Below, piece by piece: positions 1 through 9,742 of a stretch of DNA of 64,000 bases. The DNA lies in assembly GCF_046483665.1 (NCBI RefSeq), contig NZ_JAWOCR010000013.1:81093-145092 (forward strand). Reading direction: 5' to 3'. The stretch's first letter is position 1. Each line of letters begins with the position of its first letter. Below the pieces are notes generated by a model. That model saw nothing but the letters and a program-made list of their open reading frames with translations. It was not told the origin of the DNA and did no database searches. A program made the translations under genes and the position numbers. Source of the DNA: Thiohalophilus sp046483665 (GTDB taxonomy: Bacteria > Pseudomonadota > Gammaproteobacteria > UBA6429 > Thiohalophilaceae).

Positions 1-3000
1 CACCTTCCATATTGTCGAAATGGAAGCCCTCCTGAAAGGTATCACTAAAATCAAGCATCAGCCGGCGCGGCAAGGCCGACAGACTGAACAGACCCAGCAA
101 GCGTCCGGCACCGGGGTTAACATTGACCAGACTGCCGTCCTGGACATGCACCGATATCTCACCCGTTAACAGGCCGGGTTTAAAACCCAGGGGGGGGGCT
201 CTCCAGTGCAGCTCGCCCCGGCTTTTCAACTCACCGTCCCCGATAATGGCGGCAAACCCGAGATTGTCGAGCAATTGGCCGAGATTGGGGCTGATCAGGT
301 CATAATTGAGCTGCGTGGAGTGGCGCCCCATTTCATACCACCAGTCGCCACTGGCTTGCAGACGTAAATTTTCACCCCGCAGACGCAGTCTTTGCAAACG
401 CACCCCTTTTGACAGCGAATGCAGCTCGAAATCAAGATGCCCCAGCGGATAGTCACCGTACTGGAATTGTTCGATACGTCCCCGGATGCCTGGCAGATTC
501 GTCGGCGGCGGGGAATTCGACGATGATTTTGCCGGGGTCGACGGTTTCACCTGTTCAGGCTGTTCCGGCTGTTCCGGGCGGGCCAGCGTCAGCCGTTCCA
601 TGTCGAACCGGATCGGAAGCTGCCATGCACGGGCCGAATCGTCCCCGGAGACTTTCGCAGATCGGAGGATCTGTCGCCATTGTCCCGGATCAACCCCGTC
701 CAGCGTGCCGCCGATCAGCAGGATCTGTTCGCTCGGCAAAGCGGCCGATGCTGCGGCGCCGAAATGGACACTCCCCCGCTCCAGCTGTGTCAGCCCATCA
801 CGTTCGCTCAGCTCAAAGCGCGTGGATAGTCGCTCGGCCAGGTTCAGTGAGACGTTATTACGTTCAGCTCCGAACCGCACTTCGAACAGCAGCCGCATCG
901 CCTCCGTGGTGGATTTGTTCAGCGGCGCCGGCAAATCCGAGCTAATTCCATACAGAGTCGAGTCAATGCGCAATAGCGGTTGTTGTGTTGCGTTTTTATC
1001 CCCTCCCAATATTACGGCAGCATGCCAGGATGTGGTTCCCGAGACTCTGTGCGACCAGCGCGGTGCGAGACGTTCGGCCAGTTGTGGGGCGTTGATGCGC
1101 CCATGCGCCAGAATACTGATCTGGCGACTGCTTTCGGATTGGCCCGTGGTATCCAGTTCCAGGGTCACCGGTTCATCAAGCAGCTGCGCCTGCAGCGCCC
1201 TGGAACGGACACCGGCCTGATCGAAATTTACTTCCCCCTCGATCGATTGCATCGCCAGCTTTTCATCCAGCAGGTATAACTGCCCGTTACGCAAAGTAAT
1301 CTTGCCCTGATAACGTGTCGGAGCCTGTTCCTGCATTTGTGAACTCAGGGGAATCCATGCTTCGAAACGGGTATTCGCCGTTCCTTCGATACGGGACTGC
1401 TCGATAAAACGTGAACCGCCCGGAGCAATCGGGCTGCGGGTCAAAAACCGGGCTACATCGCTCAGTTTGCCATTAGCATCCACCTGTAATTGCAAACGGG
1501 GATTCCGAAAGCTGGCAATGCGTGCCCGGGAGGGTGACAGCCGGGTATCAAATAAACGTCCCTGACGGGTCAGAATCTCCATCCTCTGGCTGGTGAAGGT
1601 AGCCGACAAGTCAATGCCTGTGATCGCCGGCCAACCCTCGCGATAATTCAAACGCACATCCCGGGCATCCAGATCAACTTTGAACTGTCCGCGCTGATCA
1701 CGAAAAGGAAAGTCTCTCAGACGACCGTTGAACACCAGACCGCCCTCACTGACATGGCCGCTGACGATGCTGCGATCCAGCCAGTTCACCAGCGGCTGTT
1801 TCATAATGCCGGTCGGGAAATAACGAGAGGCATGTTCCACCTTACCGTTTTTAAACTGCGCCTGCAGGTCCAGATAAGGTGACACAGAATGGTCCTGTGG
1901 CAGGCTCAGTAAAAGATCGGCTGCAAGTTGGATGTGGTCAGTCTCCATCTGTAACTGTTCGCTTTGCAACTGCCAGCCCTGCTCGTCCCGCGACCAGCGT
2001 AACCTGCTGTCCAGTCGGTTCAGCATCAACGGCTCACGGAACAGACGCGGCGCATCAACACTGGCATATCCGGAATACACTTCAGCCCGACCCTGGCGAT
2101 GGTCGGTATAAAGCTGTCCCTGCAGGCCGGTTACCCCCGGAAAATCACGCCAGGGCTCGGAGGAGAGATGCTCGAAATCGACCTGCAGCCGGTAACGGGG
2201 TTCCTGTTGTGCATTGCGTGTATGGCGAAAGTGCAGACGCTGGACATCTCCCACCGGCTTGACGCTTTGCAGAAACTCACGCTGTCGGTCATCAGGCAGG
2301 TTGCTCTGCAGCAGCAGACCGGCGACATCCTCGATCCGGAAATAGTCGCTGTCTATTTGCCACTCGGCAGCCCGGATTTTGTCACCGGCGGTATGGCGAA
2401 TACTGAAACGGGTTTGCGGCCAGACATCGCCGGCGCTCATGTACTGGAAACGATCCACATTGAGTGTCCAGCCATCGGTATGATTGTCGACGTCAAACAG
2501 TCCTCCCATCAATCGTACGTGATAGGAGTCATCCATAATCGGTAGCGACATATCCAGATCGTAGGCGGTGAGATCACCGCTGAGTTGCGCGATTGCGTTA
2601 TCTTCCCAGGTTCCCCAGAGCTGGAAATCGGCAGTCCCTGAATTGAGGCTGACGCCCTGGTATTCGGGTTTGACACCCCATTGATCCAGTTGTACCGCGT
2701 CGCCGCGCAGATAGATGTCGCCTTTCATCTTGCGCGGGTTGAGGATGTCGCCACGAACGTCCATGGCAATTTCAAAGTGCTTGCCCATGCGCGCGGGTAG
2801 TTTAATCTTGCCGTTAAGCTGATGGCGTTGATTGTCATTGCGCAACACCAGGTTGACATCATCGAAACGCAGGGTATTGCCGTCCTGCTTCAGATCCTTC
2901 CAGATAATTGTACTGTTACGCAGGGACAGTCTGCTGCGTTTGAACAACCAATTGGCCAGTTCCCCCGATCCGTGAGGCCGCCCGGTTTGGAAAGTCTTTT

Positions 3001-3433
3001 CGAGATTGCTGACATTGACACCCTGCAATAAGAATCGCCCATCCTGCTGCCGGGTTATCGCCAGCTGAATGCCATCAATTGTAAAGTCGCGAGGCACGAC
3101 CTGACGCTGGCGAACCGAGTCGATCAAAGCCACACCCAGCCGTGCCTGGTCAAAGCGCACAATTTCACGCTCGCCGGTTTTATCCAGCATGTAGACATCA
3201 TCGAAGATTAGTGTAGGAGTAAAGCCGACCAGCCGCGCATCCATGGACTCGATTCTTACGGTATGATCCAGGAAAGCACTGGCCAGTTCTTCCAGTTCAG
3301 AACGGTAAGCAGTCAGATCCGGTAAAAAAATACGAAACAGCGAGACCAACACGGCCAGAATGACAACCAGTGCCGCCAGGCTGTACCACAGGATACGCCG
3401 AAAAGTACGCAGATATTGTTTTGCAGTGGACAC
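1..3433 (-). CDS. yhdP: YhdP family AsmA-like transport protein (C-terminus cut by window edge)
   Basis: An unbroken minus-strand frame runs from a GTG at 3433 off the left edge, giving over 1140 residues. It opens with STAKQYLRTFRR and one membrane segment (about residues 12-33). A long beta-rich region of the YhdP/TIGR02099 type follows, with AsmA-like sequence near the visible end (GAGRLLGLFSLSALPRRL). YhdP and its AsmA-like relatives are inner-membrane-anchored proteins that span the periplasm and help move phospholipid to the outer membrane. The GTG lies 41 bases past the rng stop, and rng-yhdP is the order seen in E. coli. No better ATG exists nearby and the ribosome site is weak, so the start is less certain than the identity. 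The C-terminus lies outside the window. Confidence 0.9.
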   Translation of the reverse strand, partial: MSTAKQYLRTFRRILWYSLAALVVILAVLVSLFRIFLPDLTAYRSELEELASAFLDHTVRIESMDARLVGFTPTLIFDDVYMLDKTGEREIVRFDQARLGVALIDSVRQRQVVPRDFTIDGIQLAITRQQDGRFLLQGVNVSNLEKTFQTGRPHGSGELANWLFKRSRLSLRNSTIIWKDLKQDGNTLRFDDVNLVLRNDNQRHQLNGKIKLPARMGKHFEIAMDVRGDILNPRKMKGDIYLRGDAVQLDQWGVKPEYQGVSLNSGTADFQLWGTWEDNAIAQLSGDLTAYDLDMSLPIMDDSYHVRLMGGLFDVDNHTDGWTLNVDRFQYMSAGDVWPQTRFSIRHTAGDKIRAAEWQIDSDYFRIEDVAGLLLQSNLPDDRQREFLQSVKPVGDVQRLHFRHTRNAQQEPRYRLQVDFEHLSSEPWRDFPGVTGLQGQLYTDHRQGRAEVYSGYASVDAPRLFREPLMLNRLDSRLRWSRDEQGWQLQSEQLQMETDHIQLAADLLLSLPQDHSVSPYLDLQAQFKNGKVEHASRYFPTGIMKQPLVNWLDRSIVSGHVSEGGLVFNGRLRDFPFRDQRGQFKVDLDARDVRLNYREGWPAITGIDLSATFTSQRMEILTRQGRLFDTRLSPSRARIASFRNPRLQLQVDANGKLSDVARFLTRSPIAPGGSRFIEQSRIEGTANTRFEAWIPLSSQMQEQAPTRYQGKITLRNGQLYLLDEKLAMQSIEGEVNFDQAGVRSRALQAQLLDEPVTLELDTTGQSESSRQISILAHGRINAPQLAERLAPRWSHRVSGTTSWHAAVILGGDKNATQQPLLRIDSTLYGISSDLPAPLNKSTTEAMRLLFEVRFGAERNNVSLNLAERLSTRFELSERDGLTQLERGSVHFGAAASAALPSEQILLIGGTLDGVDPGQWRQILRSAKVSGDDSARAWQLPIRFDMERLTLARPEQPEQPEQVKPSTPAKSSSNSPPPTNLPGIRGRIEQFQYGDYPLGHLDFELHSLSKGVRLQRLRLRGENLRLQASGDWWYEMGRHSTQLNYDLISPNLGQLLDNLGFAAIIGDGELKSRGELHWRAPPLGFKPGLLTGEISVHVQDGSLVNVNPGAGRLLGLFSLSALPRRLMLDFSDTFQEGFHFDNMEG

Positions 3434-3474
3434 GTTAAACCATCGTCATTCTATCTGGACGCAGCCATTATCAG

Positions 3475-4941
3475 TTACATCAGCACCACATCAAACTGTT
3501 CCTGGGTATATTCCGATTCCACCTGGAACTTGATCGGCTTGCCGATGAACTCCTCCAGCTCTGCCACACTGGTTGATTCCTCATCCAGCAACATATCCAC
3601 CACCGGCTGGGCAGCCAGCACCAGATACTGCTGGGCATCAAACTGGCGCGCCTCGCGCAGAATTTCACGGAAAATCTCGAAACAGACTGTTTCCGCAGTC
3701 AACAAGGTACCGCGCCCGTTACAGGTAGGACAGGGCTCGCACAGGATATGTTCCAGGCTTTCACGGGTTCGCTTGCGGGTCATTTCCACCAACCCCAGAT
3801 TCGAGACTTCGCTGATGTTAGTTTTGGCATGGTCCCGTTCGAGACTCTTCTCCAGGGCCCGCAAAACCTGACGCCGGTGCTCGATATCCACCATGTCAAT
3901 AAAGTCGATAATAATGATCCCGCCCAGGTTGCGCAGACGCAGCTGGCGCACTATCGCCTGGGTAGCTTCCAGGTTGGTCTTGAAGATAGTTTCTTCGAGA
4001 TTGCGATGTCCGACGAAAGCGCCGGTATTGACGTCGATGGTATTCATCGCCTCGGTCTGATCGATAATCAGATAGCCGCCGGATTTGAGTTGCACCTTGC
4101 GCTCCAGGGCACGTCGAATCTCATCCTCGACTCCGTAAAGATCGAAAATGGGCCGTTCACCGGGATAATATTCAATCTGATCAACCAGCTCGGCAATGAA
4201 CCTGGCTGCGAATTTTTTGACCTTATGATAGGTTTCATTGGAATCGATGCGAATTTTCTCAATATCACTGCCACTGAGATCGCGCATGGTACGCATGACC
4301 AGCGGCAGATCCTCGTACAGCAGGTTGCTGTCATCACCAGTAGCGGCAGTATTGCGCTCCTGAATCGACGTCCACAGCTTCTGTAAAAAACACATGTCAT
4401 TATAAATTGCCTCGTCGGGGACACCTTCGGCCACGGTGCGGACGATATAGCCACCCGGATCAAACTGCGGGGCATAACGGCCGACGCTCTCTTTCAAACG
4501 CTGGCGCTCGGTCTCCTCATCGATTTTTTGCGAAACACCAACATGTTCCGCGCCAGGCATATAAACCAGATAACGAGAGGGAATGGATAGCTGAGTGGTC
4601 AGGCGCGCGCCTTTGGAACCCATTGGATCCTTGACCACCTGGACTACCACCTCCTGGCCTTCGGAGAGCAGTTCCATGATAGTTTGCGAGTTTTTCTCGC
4701 CCTCATTGTCATTGCGCACGGCAATGTCGGAGACATGCAAAAATGCCGTACGCTCCAGTCCCATCTCGATAAAAGCAGCCTGCATTCCAGGCAAGACCCG
4801 GCTGACCTTGCCACGATAGATATTGCCTACCAGACCGCGCTTGCGCGCTCGCTCTATGTGCACCTCCTGCAATACGCCGTTTTCCAGATAGGCGACACGG
4901 GTCTCCTGCGGGGTAACATTAATTAACAGTTCTTCACTCAT
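3475..4941 (-). CDS. rng: Ribonuclease G
   Basis: The 488-residue product matches the usual RNase G length. This endoribonuclease of the RNase E/G family matures the 5' end of 16S rRNA and cuts some mRNAs. An S1-like RNA-binding region sits near residues 38-128 (GLVGNIYRGKVSRVLPGMQA). The catalytic metal-binding aspartates are in TIDVNTGAFVG and IIIIDFIDM, and the zinc-link cysteines are in CEPCPTCNGRG. The C-terminal scaffold of RNase E is absent, which favours RNase G. The gene starts 9 bases after the maf stop and is followed by yhdP, consistent with one transcript. Confidence 0.96.
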   Translation of the reverse strand: MSEELLINVTPQETRVAYLENGVLQEVHIERARKRGLVGNIYRGKVSRVLPGMQAAFIEMGLERTAFLHVSDIAVRNDNEGEKNSQTIMELLSEGQEVVVQVVKDPMGSKGARLTTQLSIPSRYLVYMPGAEHVGVSQKIDEETERQRLKESVGRYAPQFDPGGYIVRTVAEGVPDEAIYNDMCFLQKLWTSIQERNTAATGDDSNLLYEDLPLVMRTMRDLSGSDIEKIRIDSNETYHKVKKFAARFIAELVDQIEYYPGERPIFDLYGVEDEIRRALERKVQLKSGGYLIIDQTEAMNTIDVNTGAFVGHRNLEETIFKTNLEATQAIVRQLRLRNLGGIIIIDFIDMVDIEHRRQVLRALEKSLERDHAKTNISEVSNLGLVEMTRKRTRESLEHILCEPCPTCNGRGTLLTAETVCFEIFREILREARQFDAQQYLVLAAQPVVDMLLDEESTSVAELEEFIGKPIKFQVESEYTQEQFDVVLM

Positions 4942-4950
4942 TCTGCCCGC

Positions 4951-5544
4951 TCACTCCTGATCCGGGAACAATCCGATACCCGCCTGTTGTAATAATTGTG
5001 CGGTCTCATACAACGGTAACCCCATCACACCCGAGTAACTGCCTCGCAGTTCGCGGATAAAGGCCGCCGCATAACCCTGAATGGCATAGGCACCTGCCTT
5101 ACCCTGGCTTTCACCGGTTTGCCAGTAACGTTCACATTCCGGCCGGTTCAACTCACGAAACGTAACCTGGCTGATATTGAGTGCCTCGTGTTCCTCGCGG
5201 TCGATCAGCGTAACACCGCTGAGGACCTGGTGAGTTCGCCCTGACAGTCGCAGCAGCATAGCGATGGCTTCATCCCGATCCCGCGGTTTACCCAGGACCT
5301 CATCCTCAATAGCGATAACCGTATCAGCGCCGAGTACCGCTCGGGGCGCCGTTGGATCGACCAGATCCAGACCGGCACGCGCCTTGTCCCGCGCCACCCG
5401 GCGGACGTATGCCTCAGGCGTTTCATTATCCATCCGGGTCTCGCTGACCGAGACATCCAGCAACCGGTAACGGACACCGATCTGTCCCAGCAAATCGCGA
5501 CGCCGCGGCGAGGCCGATGCCAGATATATATCAAAAAGTTCCAT
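4951..5544 (-). CDS. maf: Maf family nucleotide pyrophosphatase (YhdE type)
   Basis: The 197-residue protein begins MELFDIYLASASPRRRDLL, the family signature containing SxSPRR. Maf proteins hydrolyse dTTP, UTP or modified nucleotides and act in house-cleaning. Further conserved pieces are ADTVI near residue 73, GKPRDRDEA and the QGYAAAFI segment near the end. In E. coli the neighbour of rng is the YhdE type, so substrate preference for dTTP/UTP is inferred from position. It is directly upstream of rng, 9 bases apart, and 76 bases downstream of rlmH. Confidence 0.93.
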   Translation of the reverse strand: MELFDIYLASASPRRRDLLGQIGVRYRLLDVSVSETRMDNETPEAYVRRVARDKARAGLDLVDPTAPRAVLGADTVIAIEDEVLGKPRDRDEAIAMLLRLSGRTHQVLSGVTLIDREEHEALNISQVTFRELNRPECERYWQTGESQGKAGAYAIQGYAAAFIRELRGSYSGVMGLPLYETAQLLQQAGIGLFPDQE

Positions 5545-5620
5545 ACCTGTGAGTGTAACCTGTTCCGGCCATGGGTTTCAGTGCCCGGCATGGCCGTTTG
5601 GGGATGATCCGGTTTCGGCA

Positions 5621-6088
5621 CTATTTATGATAGGGATGGTGCTTGAGTATGCTCATGGCCCGGTACAGCTGTTCTGCCACAATAATGCGCACCAGTGGAT
5701 GAGGCAAGGTCAGAGGGGAGAGCGACCAGCGGCCCGCGGCGTGTTGCAAACAATCGCCTGCAAGACCGTCCGGGCCACCGATCATCAGCGCAACATCCTG
5801 CCCGCCCTGCAGCCAGTTGCGCAACTGTTCGGCCAGCTGTTGGGTCGACCAGTTCCTGCCCCGACTATCTAGCGCCCAGAGCAGGCTGTTTCTGGGCACC
5901 GCCGCCAGGAGCTTTTCGCCTTCCTGCTGTTTGAGCTTTTCGACGGCGCTGGTCTTGGCGCGTTTGGCCAACGGAATCTCGACCAGATTCAGACGGCACT
6001 CGGGCGGCATACGTCGGGCGTATTCCGCATAACCGTCCTGAACCCAGCCGGGCATTTTGCTGCCTACCGCCAGAAGATGAATGTGCAT
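5621..6088 (-). CDS. rlmH: 23S rRNA pseudouridine-1915 N3-methyltransferase RlmH
   Basis: The 155-residue protein is the usual RlmH length. It is a SPOUT-fold methyltransferase that uses SAM to methylate pseudouridine 1915 in helix 69 of 23S rRNA. The knot region is visible as LMIGGPDGL followed by LSLSPLTLPHPLVRIIVAEQ, and the protein ends HHPYHK, typical of the family. It follows rsfS in the conserved order, although a 213-base gap separates the two genes. Confidence 0.96.
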   Translation of the reverse strand: MHIHLLAVGSKMPGWVQDGYAEYARRMPPECRLNLVEIPLAKRAKTSAVEKLKQQEGEKLLAAVPRNSLLWALDSRGRNWSTQQLAEQLRNWLQGGQDVALMIGGPDGLAGDCLQHAAGRWSLSPLTLPHPLVRIIVAEQLYRAMSILKHHPYHK

Positions 6089-6301
6089 ACCTGCCTGCCG
6101 GTTATCGCAAAAGTGTCCATGTATTCATGGTTTGTCCGAATTCTTTCGGCACAGGTGGATAACCACCGACTACATTGAATACACCGAATGAACTGAAAAA
6201 TACTGAATTATATAAATCGAACATCTCTGGTGATTTCAGTGCCTTCAGGGTTCATCTTGCACTGTAGCGGACCGCTCCCGCCGCGGCACCCGGCACCCCG
6301 T

Positions 6302-6646
6302 TTATTTCTCAGCGGCAGAGGGGCTGGTCTCGCCCCAGAGTTTTTCCAGGTTGTAAAAATCACGTATCGACGGCTGCATGATATGTGCCACCACGTCGCC
6401 GAGATCGACCAGCACCCATTCGGCATGTTGCTCGCCTTCCACGCCCAGAGGTTTGACGCCGGCGGCTTTGGCCTTTTCGATTATATTGTCGGCAATGGCC
6501 TTGACCTGGCGCGCGGTATTGCCACTGGCAATCACCATGACATCGGTCACGCTGGACTGGCCGCTGACGTCCAGAATCTTCACATCGACGCCCTTGACGT
6601 CCTCGATTGCGTCCACCACCAGTTGTTTCAGTTGTTCACCATTCAT
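6302..6646 (-). CDS. rsfS: Ribosomal silencing factor RsfS
   Basis: The 114-residue product belongs to the RsfS/YbeB/Iojap family, which binds uL14 on the large subunit and blocks subunit joining in starvation. Conserved parts are the DVKILDVSGQSSVTDVMVIASG core, here at about residues 23-44, and the segment around GEQHAEWVLVDLGDVVAHIM. The gene starts 13 bases past the nadD stop, which fits a shared transcript. Confidence 0.96.
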   Translation of the reverse strand: MNGEQLKQLVVDAIEDVKGVDVKILDVSGQSSVTDVMVIASGNTARQVKAIADNIIEKAKAAGVKPLGVEGEQHAEWVLVDLGDVVAHIMQPSIRDFYNLEKLWGETSPSAAEK

Positions 6647-6659
6647 GAGCGTCTCTGTT

Positions 6660-7295
6660 TTATCCGTAGATGTGTTGCGTTTTGATCAGTTGCTGGACGG
6701 TATCCGGCAACAAATAGCGGATATCCCGTCCTTTTGCCAGTTCCTCGCGAATGCCGCTGGCGGAAATGTCCAGCTGGGTCACCGACTGGAAACCGAGTTT
6801 GCCGGCGGGTCGACGGACCAGTTGTCCCGGTTCGCTGTAACGCGCCTGGATTTCATTGGCCAGAATCGAGCCTGGAGGCTTGTCCCGCAACGACCAGCCG
6901 GGTCGGTGGGTAATCACCAGATGGGCATAATCGAAGAGCTCCTGCCATCGGTGCCAGCCTTCCAGCCCCAGAAAGGCATCCAGCCCCAGGATCAGGCACA
7001 GCGGGGTTTCGCTCCCCAGCTCTTCGCGCAGGCTGTGCAGGGTATCGACCATGTAGGAGGGACCGGTACGGCGCAATTCCCGATCGTCGATCACAAAACC
7101 GGGCTGCTCGGCTATCGCTGCGCGCACCATCATCAAACGCTGCAGGGCCGATGCGCGGGGCTTGTCCCGGTGCGGCGGTTCGGCACTGGGAATAAAGCGC
7201 AGCTCGCGCAGCCCCAGGGCCTGATAAATTTCCAGCGCCGGACGCAAATGGCCGAAATGGATAGGATCGAACGTCCCGCCAAGCAGACCAATCAT
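6660..7295 (-). CDS. nadD: Nicotinate-nucleotide adenylyltransferase
   Basis: NadD transfers AMP from ATP to nicotinate mononucleotide in NAD synthesis. The product starts MIGLLGGTFDPIHFGHLRPA, which carries the nucleotidyltransferase GGTFDPxHxGH motif. The C-terminal ISASGIREELAKG carries the second signature (ISxSxIR). An in-frame start 39 bases upstream (7334) falls inside the CTCGTCC-type repeat and adds MLVPRPSSLGPVL, so I chose 7295 (211 residues). nadA is also in this window, at about 46.3 kb. Confidence 0.95.
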   Translation of the reverse strand: MIGLLGGTFDPIHFGHLRPALEIYQALGLRELRFIPSAEPPHRDKPRASALQRLMMVRAAIAEQPGFVIDDRELRRTGPSYMVDTLHSLREELGSETPLCLILGLDAFLGLEGWHRWQELFDYAHLVITHRPGWSLRDKPPGSILANEIQARYSEPGQLVRRPAGKLGFQSVTQLDISASGIREELAKGRDIRYLLPDTVQQLIKTQHIYG

Positions 7296-7301
7296 AAGTA
7301 C

Positions 7302-7399
7302 AGGGCCGAGGGACGAGGGACGAGGGACGAGCAAAGGAATGCCGTCACAATCCCGAATACCAATGTTTTCCTCGTCACTCGTCCCTCGTAACTCGTCAC
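7302..7399. repeat. Inverted CTCGTCC/GGACGAG-type repeat between proA and nadD
   Basis: The left arm (7302-7331) is a run of GGACGAG units. The right arm (7371-7399) is a run of CTCGTCC, CTCGTAA and CTCGTCAC units. The arms are complementary in degenerate 7-base steps and could pair as a long imperfect hairpin. The same sequence type recurs at 32986-33122 and 63789-63820, so it is a dispersed repeat family. The proA-nadD transcript would have to read through it. Confidence 0.8.
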
Positions 7400-7407
7400 T
7401 GTGATGG

Positions 7408-8676
7408 TCATTGTCTTATGTGACCATCGCCAATGACGATGTATTTTTGTGAGGTCAGACCGTGAAGACCCACCGGCCCCCGGGCGTGAATTTTATCGGT
7501 ACTTATCCCGATCTCGGCGCCCAGACCGTATTCGAATCCGTCGGCAAAACGGGTCGAGGCGTTAACCATGACCGAACTGGCATCCACCTCGCTGAGAAAA
7601 CGTCGCGCCCGGCCGATATCCTGGCTCAGGATCGATTCGGTGTGGCCCGACCCGTGTGCATGAATGTGTTCGATCGCCGCATCCAGATCATCCACGATCC
7701 GGATCGACAGGATCGGCGCCAGGTACTCTGTATCCCAGTCTTCTTCAGTGGCGGCTATCGCCTCTTTTAACAGGGCGCGGGTCGCCTCGCAGCCCCGCAG
7801 CTCGACGCCCTCTTGCTGATATAACCGGCCGAGTTGTGGCAGGACCTGATCGGCCACCGCTTTGTGCACCAGCAGGGTTTCCATGGTGTTGCAGGTGCCG
7901 TAGCGCTGGGTCTTGGCATTGAACGCCACGGCCACCGCCTTGTCGACGTCGGCCCGCTCATCGATATACACATGGCAGACGCCGTGCAGGTGCTTGATCA
8001 CCGGCACGCGGGAATCCGCCGTGATGCGCTCGATCAGCCCCTTGCCGCCGCGCGGGACGATCACATCCACGAACTCGGGCATCGTGATCAGTTCCCCGAC
8101 CGCCGCGCGATCGGTGGTCTCGATCACCTGCACGGCCTCGTCGGGCAGTCCGGCCTGCTGCAGGCCCTGATGAATACAGGCGGCAATGGCCTGATTGGAG
8201 TGCTCGGCCTCGGAACCGCCGCGCAGGATCGCGGCATTGCCCGATTTGAGGCACAGGGCGGCTGCATCAGCGGTCACATTGGGACGCGATTCGTAAATGA
8301 TGCCGATGACCCCCAGCGGCACCCGCATCTTGCCCACCTCGATGCCCGAGGGGCGATAGGCCATCTCGCTGATCTCCCCCACCGGATCGGGCAGCGCGGC
8401 AATCTGGCGCAGCCCTTCGGCCATGGCAGCAATGCGCTCGGCGTTGAGTTCCAGGCGATCCAGCAGGGCCGCATCCAGCCCCTTGTCCCGTCCGGCCTGC
8501 ATGTCTTCGCGATTGGCGGCCAGCAGGGCATCCTGACCGGCCTCCAGGGCTGCGGCGATCGCCTCCAGCGCGGTATTTTTCTGGTTGGTTCCTGCACGCG
8601 CTATCCCCCGCGAGGCCTGGCGGGCCTGGCGGCCCAGTTGGGTCATGTACTGCTTGATATCGACTTTGGCGTTCAT
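7408..8676 (-). CDS. proA: Gamma-glutamyl phosphate reductase
   Basis: ProA reduces gamma-glutamyl phosphate with NADPH in proline synthesis. The protein is an aldehyde-dehydrogenase fold of 422 residues, the family length. The catalytic cysteine lies in YGTCNTMETLLVH, and PLGVIGIIYESRPNVT marks the cofactor-binding region. The C-terminus RGPVGLHGLTSQKYIV is typical. I chose the ATG at 8676 (MNAKVDIKQYMTQLGRQAR) over the upstream in-frame start at 8730, which would overlap holA. The gene sits 28 bases after holA, an insertion relative to the E. coli cluster. The proB kinase gene is not in view. An 8-bp inverted repeat (GATGGTCA/TGACCATC) spans its stop codon. Confidence 0.95.
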   Translation of the reverse strand: MNAKVDIKQYMTQLGRQARQASRGIARAGTNQKNTALEAIAAALEAGQDALLAANREDMQAGRDKGLDAALLDRLELNAERIAAMAEGLRQIAALPDPVGEISEMAYRPSGIEVGKMRVPLGVIGIIYESRPNVTADAAALCLKSGNAAILRGGSEAEHSNQAIAACIHQGLQQAGLPDEAVQVIETTDRAAVGELITMPEFVDVIVPRGGKGLIERITADSRVPVIKHLHGVCHVYIDERADVDKAVAVAFNAKTQRYGTCNTMETLLVHKAVADQVLPQLGRLYQQEGVELRGCEATRALLKEAIAATEEDWDTEYLAPILSIRIVDDLDAAIEHIHAHGSGHTESILSQDIGRARRFLSEVDASSVMVNASTRFADGFEYGLGAEIGISTDKIHARGPVGLHGLTSQKYIVIGDGHIRQ

Positions 8677-8704
8677 GGTGTTCGGTTTTACCTGTAATGT
8701 GAAA

Positions 8705-9742
8705 TCAGCTGTCGGCCCGACCGGGTTCAAACAGGGGACGTTCGGCCAGCGCCATGATCAATTGTAACAACTCCTCCCACGGCTCGCCCGCCACCTGCCC
8801 CTTGAGACAGCGATCGATCTGCCCGCAACGCTGCAACAGCGATCGCCACAGCGCGGCCCGCGGATGACGACGCAGAGCGGCGCTCACCGGAGGCTTGCGT
8901 TTGTCCCAGACCCGGTATTGCTGTAGCACGGCTGCCAGCGGCTGACCGTTCTCCAGCGTGGTGGCCATGCCGGCCAGTGAACGGATCTCACGGCTCAGGG
9001 CCCACAATACCAGAATCGCTTCGACCCCCTCGCCGCGCAACCCATATAGCATGCGCTGGGCCCGCACCCGGTCTCCGTTCAGGGTGACATCCACCAGCGA
9101 GAACAGATCATAGCGGGCGCTGTCGGCCACCGCCGCCGCCACCTGTTCGGCATCGATAGGACCGGGGCCATTGAGCAGACGCAGTTTTTCCAGCTCCTGA
9201 TCGGCGGCCAGCAAATTGCCTTCGATGCGATCCACCAGCAGTTGCAGGGCCGCCTCGTCGGGCTGCATCTCGCGCAGAGCCATGCGTTGCTTCAGCCAGG
9301 CGGGCAACTGCGCCGCCTCGATGGGCCACACCGCCAGTGTCACCCCGGCCCGGTCGATAGCTTTGTACCATTTACTGTTCTGCTGGGTTTTATCCAGTTT
9401 GGCGCTGATGATCAGCAACAGCGTATCCGACGGCGGGTTATTGAGATAGGCCTGCAGCGCCTTGCTGCCCTCGGTTCCCGGCTTGCCGGTGGGCAGGCGC
9501 AGTTCGATCAACTGCTTTTCGGCAAACAGGGACAGATTGGCCGTGGAAGCGCCCAGATTCTGCCAGTCAAAGCGGGCATCGGCATGCAGCACCTGGCGAT
9601 CGGTATAGCCCTGCTGCCGGGCGTGCTGACGCAGGGCATTGACGGCCTGATCGATCTGGAAGGGTTCGTCGCCGCTGATCAGATACACCGGGGCCAGCTC
9701 CTTTTGCAGCCGGGCGGGAAGCTGATCAGCGCGCAGCTTCAT
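8705..9742 (-). CDS. holA: DNA polymerase III delta subunit
   Basis: The 345-residue protein is the clamp-loader delta subunit, which opens the beta clamp. It begins MKLRADQLPARLQKELAPVY and continues with LISGDEPFQIDQA, the family's N-terminal signature. The middle contains the conserved DNLLAADQELEKL-like segment (GNLLAADQELEKLRLL). Its start overlaps the lptE end by 17 bases, the usual linkage of these two genes in gammaproteobacteria. Confidence 0.95.
   Translation of the reverse strand: MKLRADQLPARLQKELAPVYLISGDEPFQIDQAVNALRQHARQQGYTDRQVLHADARFDWQNLGASTANLSLFAEKQLIELRLPTGKPGTEGSKALQAYLNNPPSDTLLLIISAKLDKTQQNSKWYKAIDRAGVTLAVWPIEAAQLPAWLKQRMALREMQPDEAALQLLVDRIEGNLLAADQELEKLRLLNGPGPIDAEQVAAAVADSARYDLFSLVDVTLNGDRVRAQRMLYGLRGEGVEAILVLWALSREIRSLAGMATTLENGQPLAAVLQQYRVWDKRKPPVSAALRRHPRAALWRSLLQRCGQIDRCLKGQVAGEPWEELLQLIMALAERPLFEPGRADS

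Noticed and set aside
7402..7429. 8-bp inverted repeat GATGGTCA/TGACCATC as a proA terminator
   Set aside because: It overlaps the proA stop codon and has no T run, so coding coincidence is as likely.
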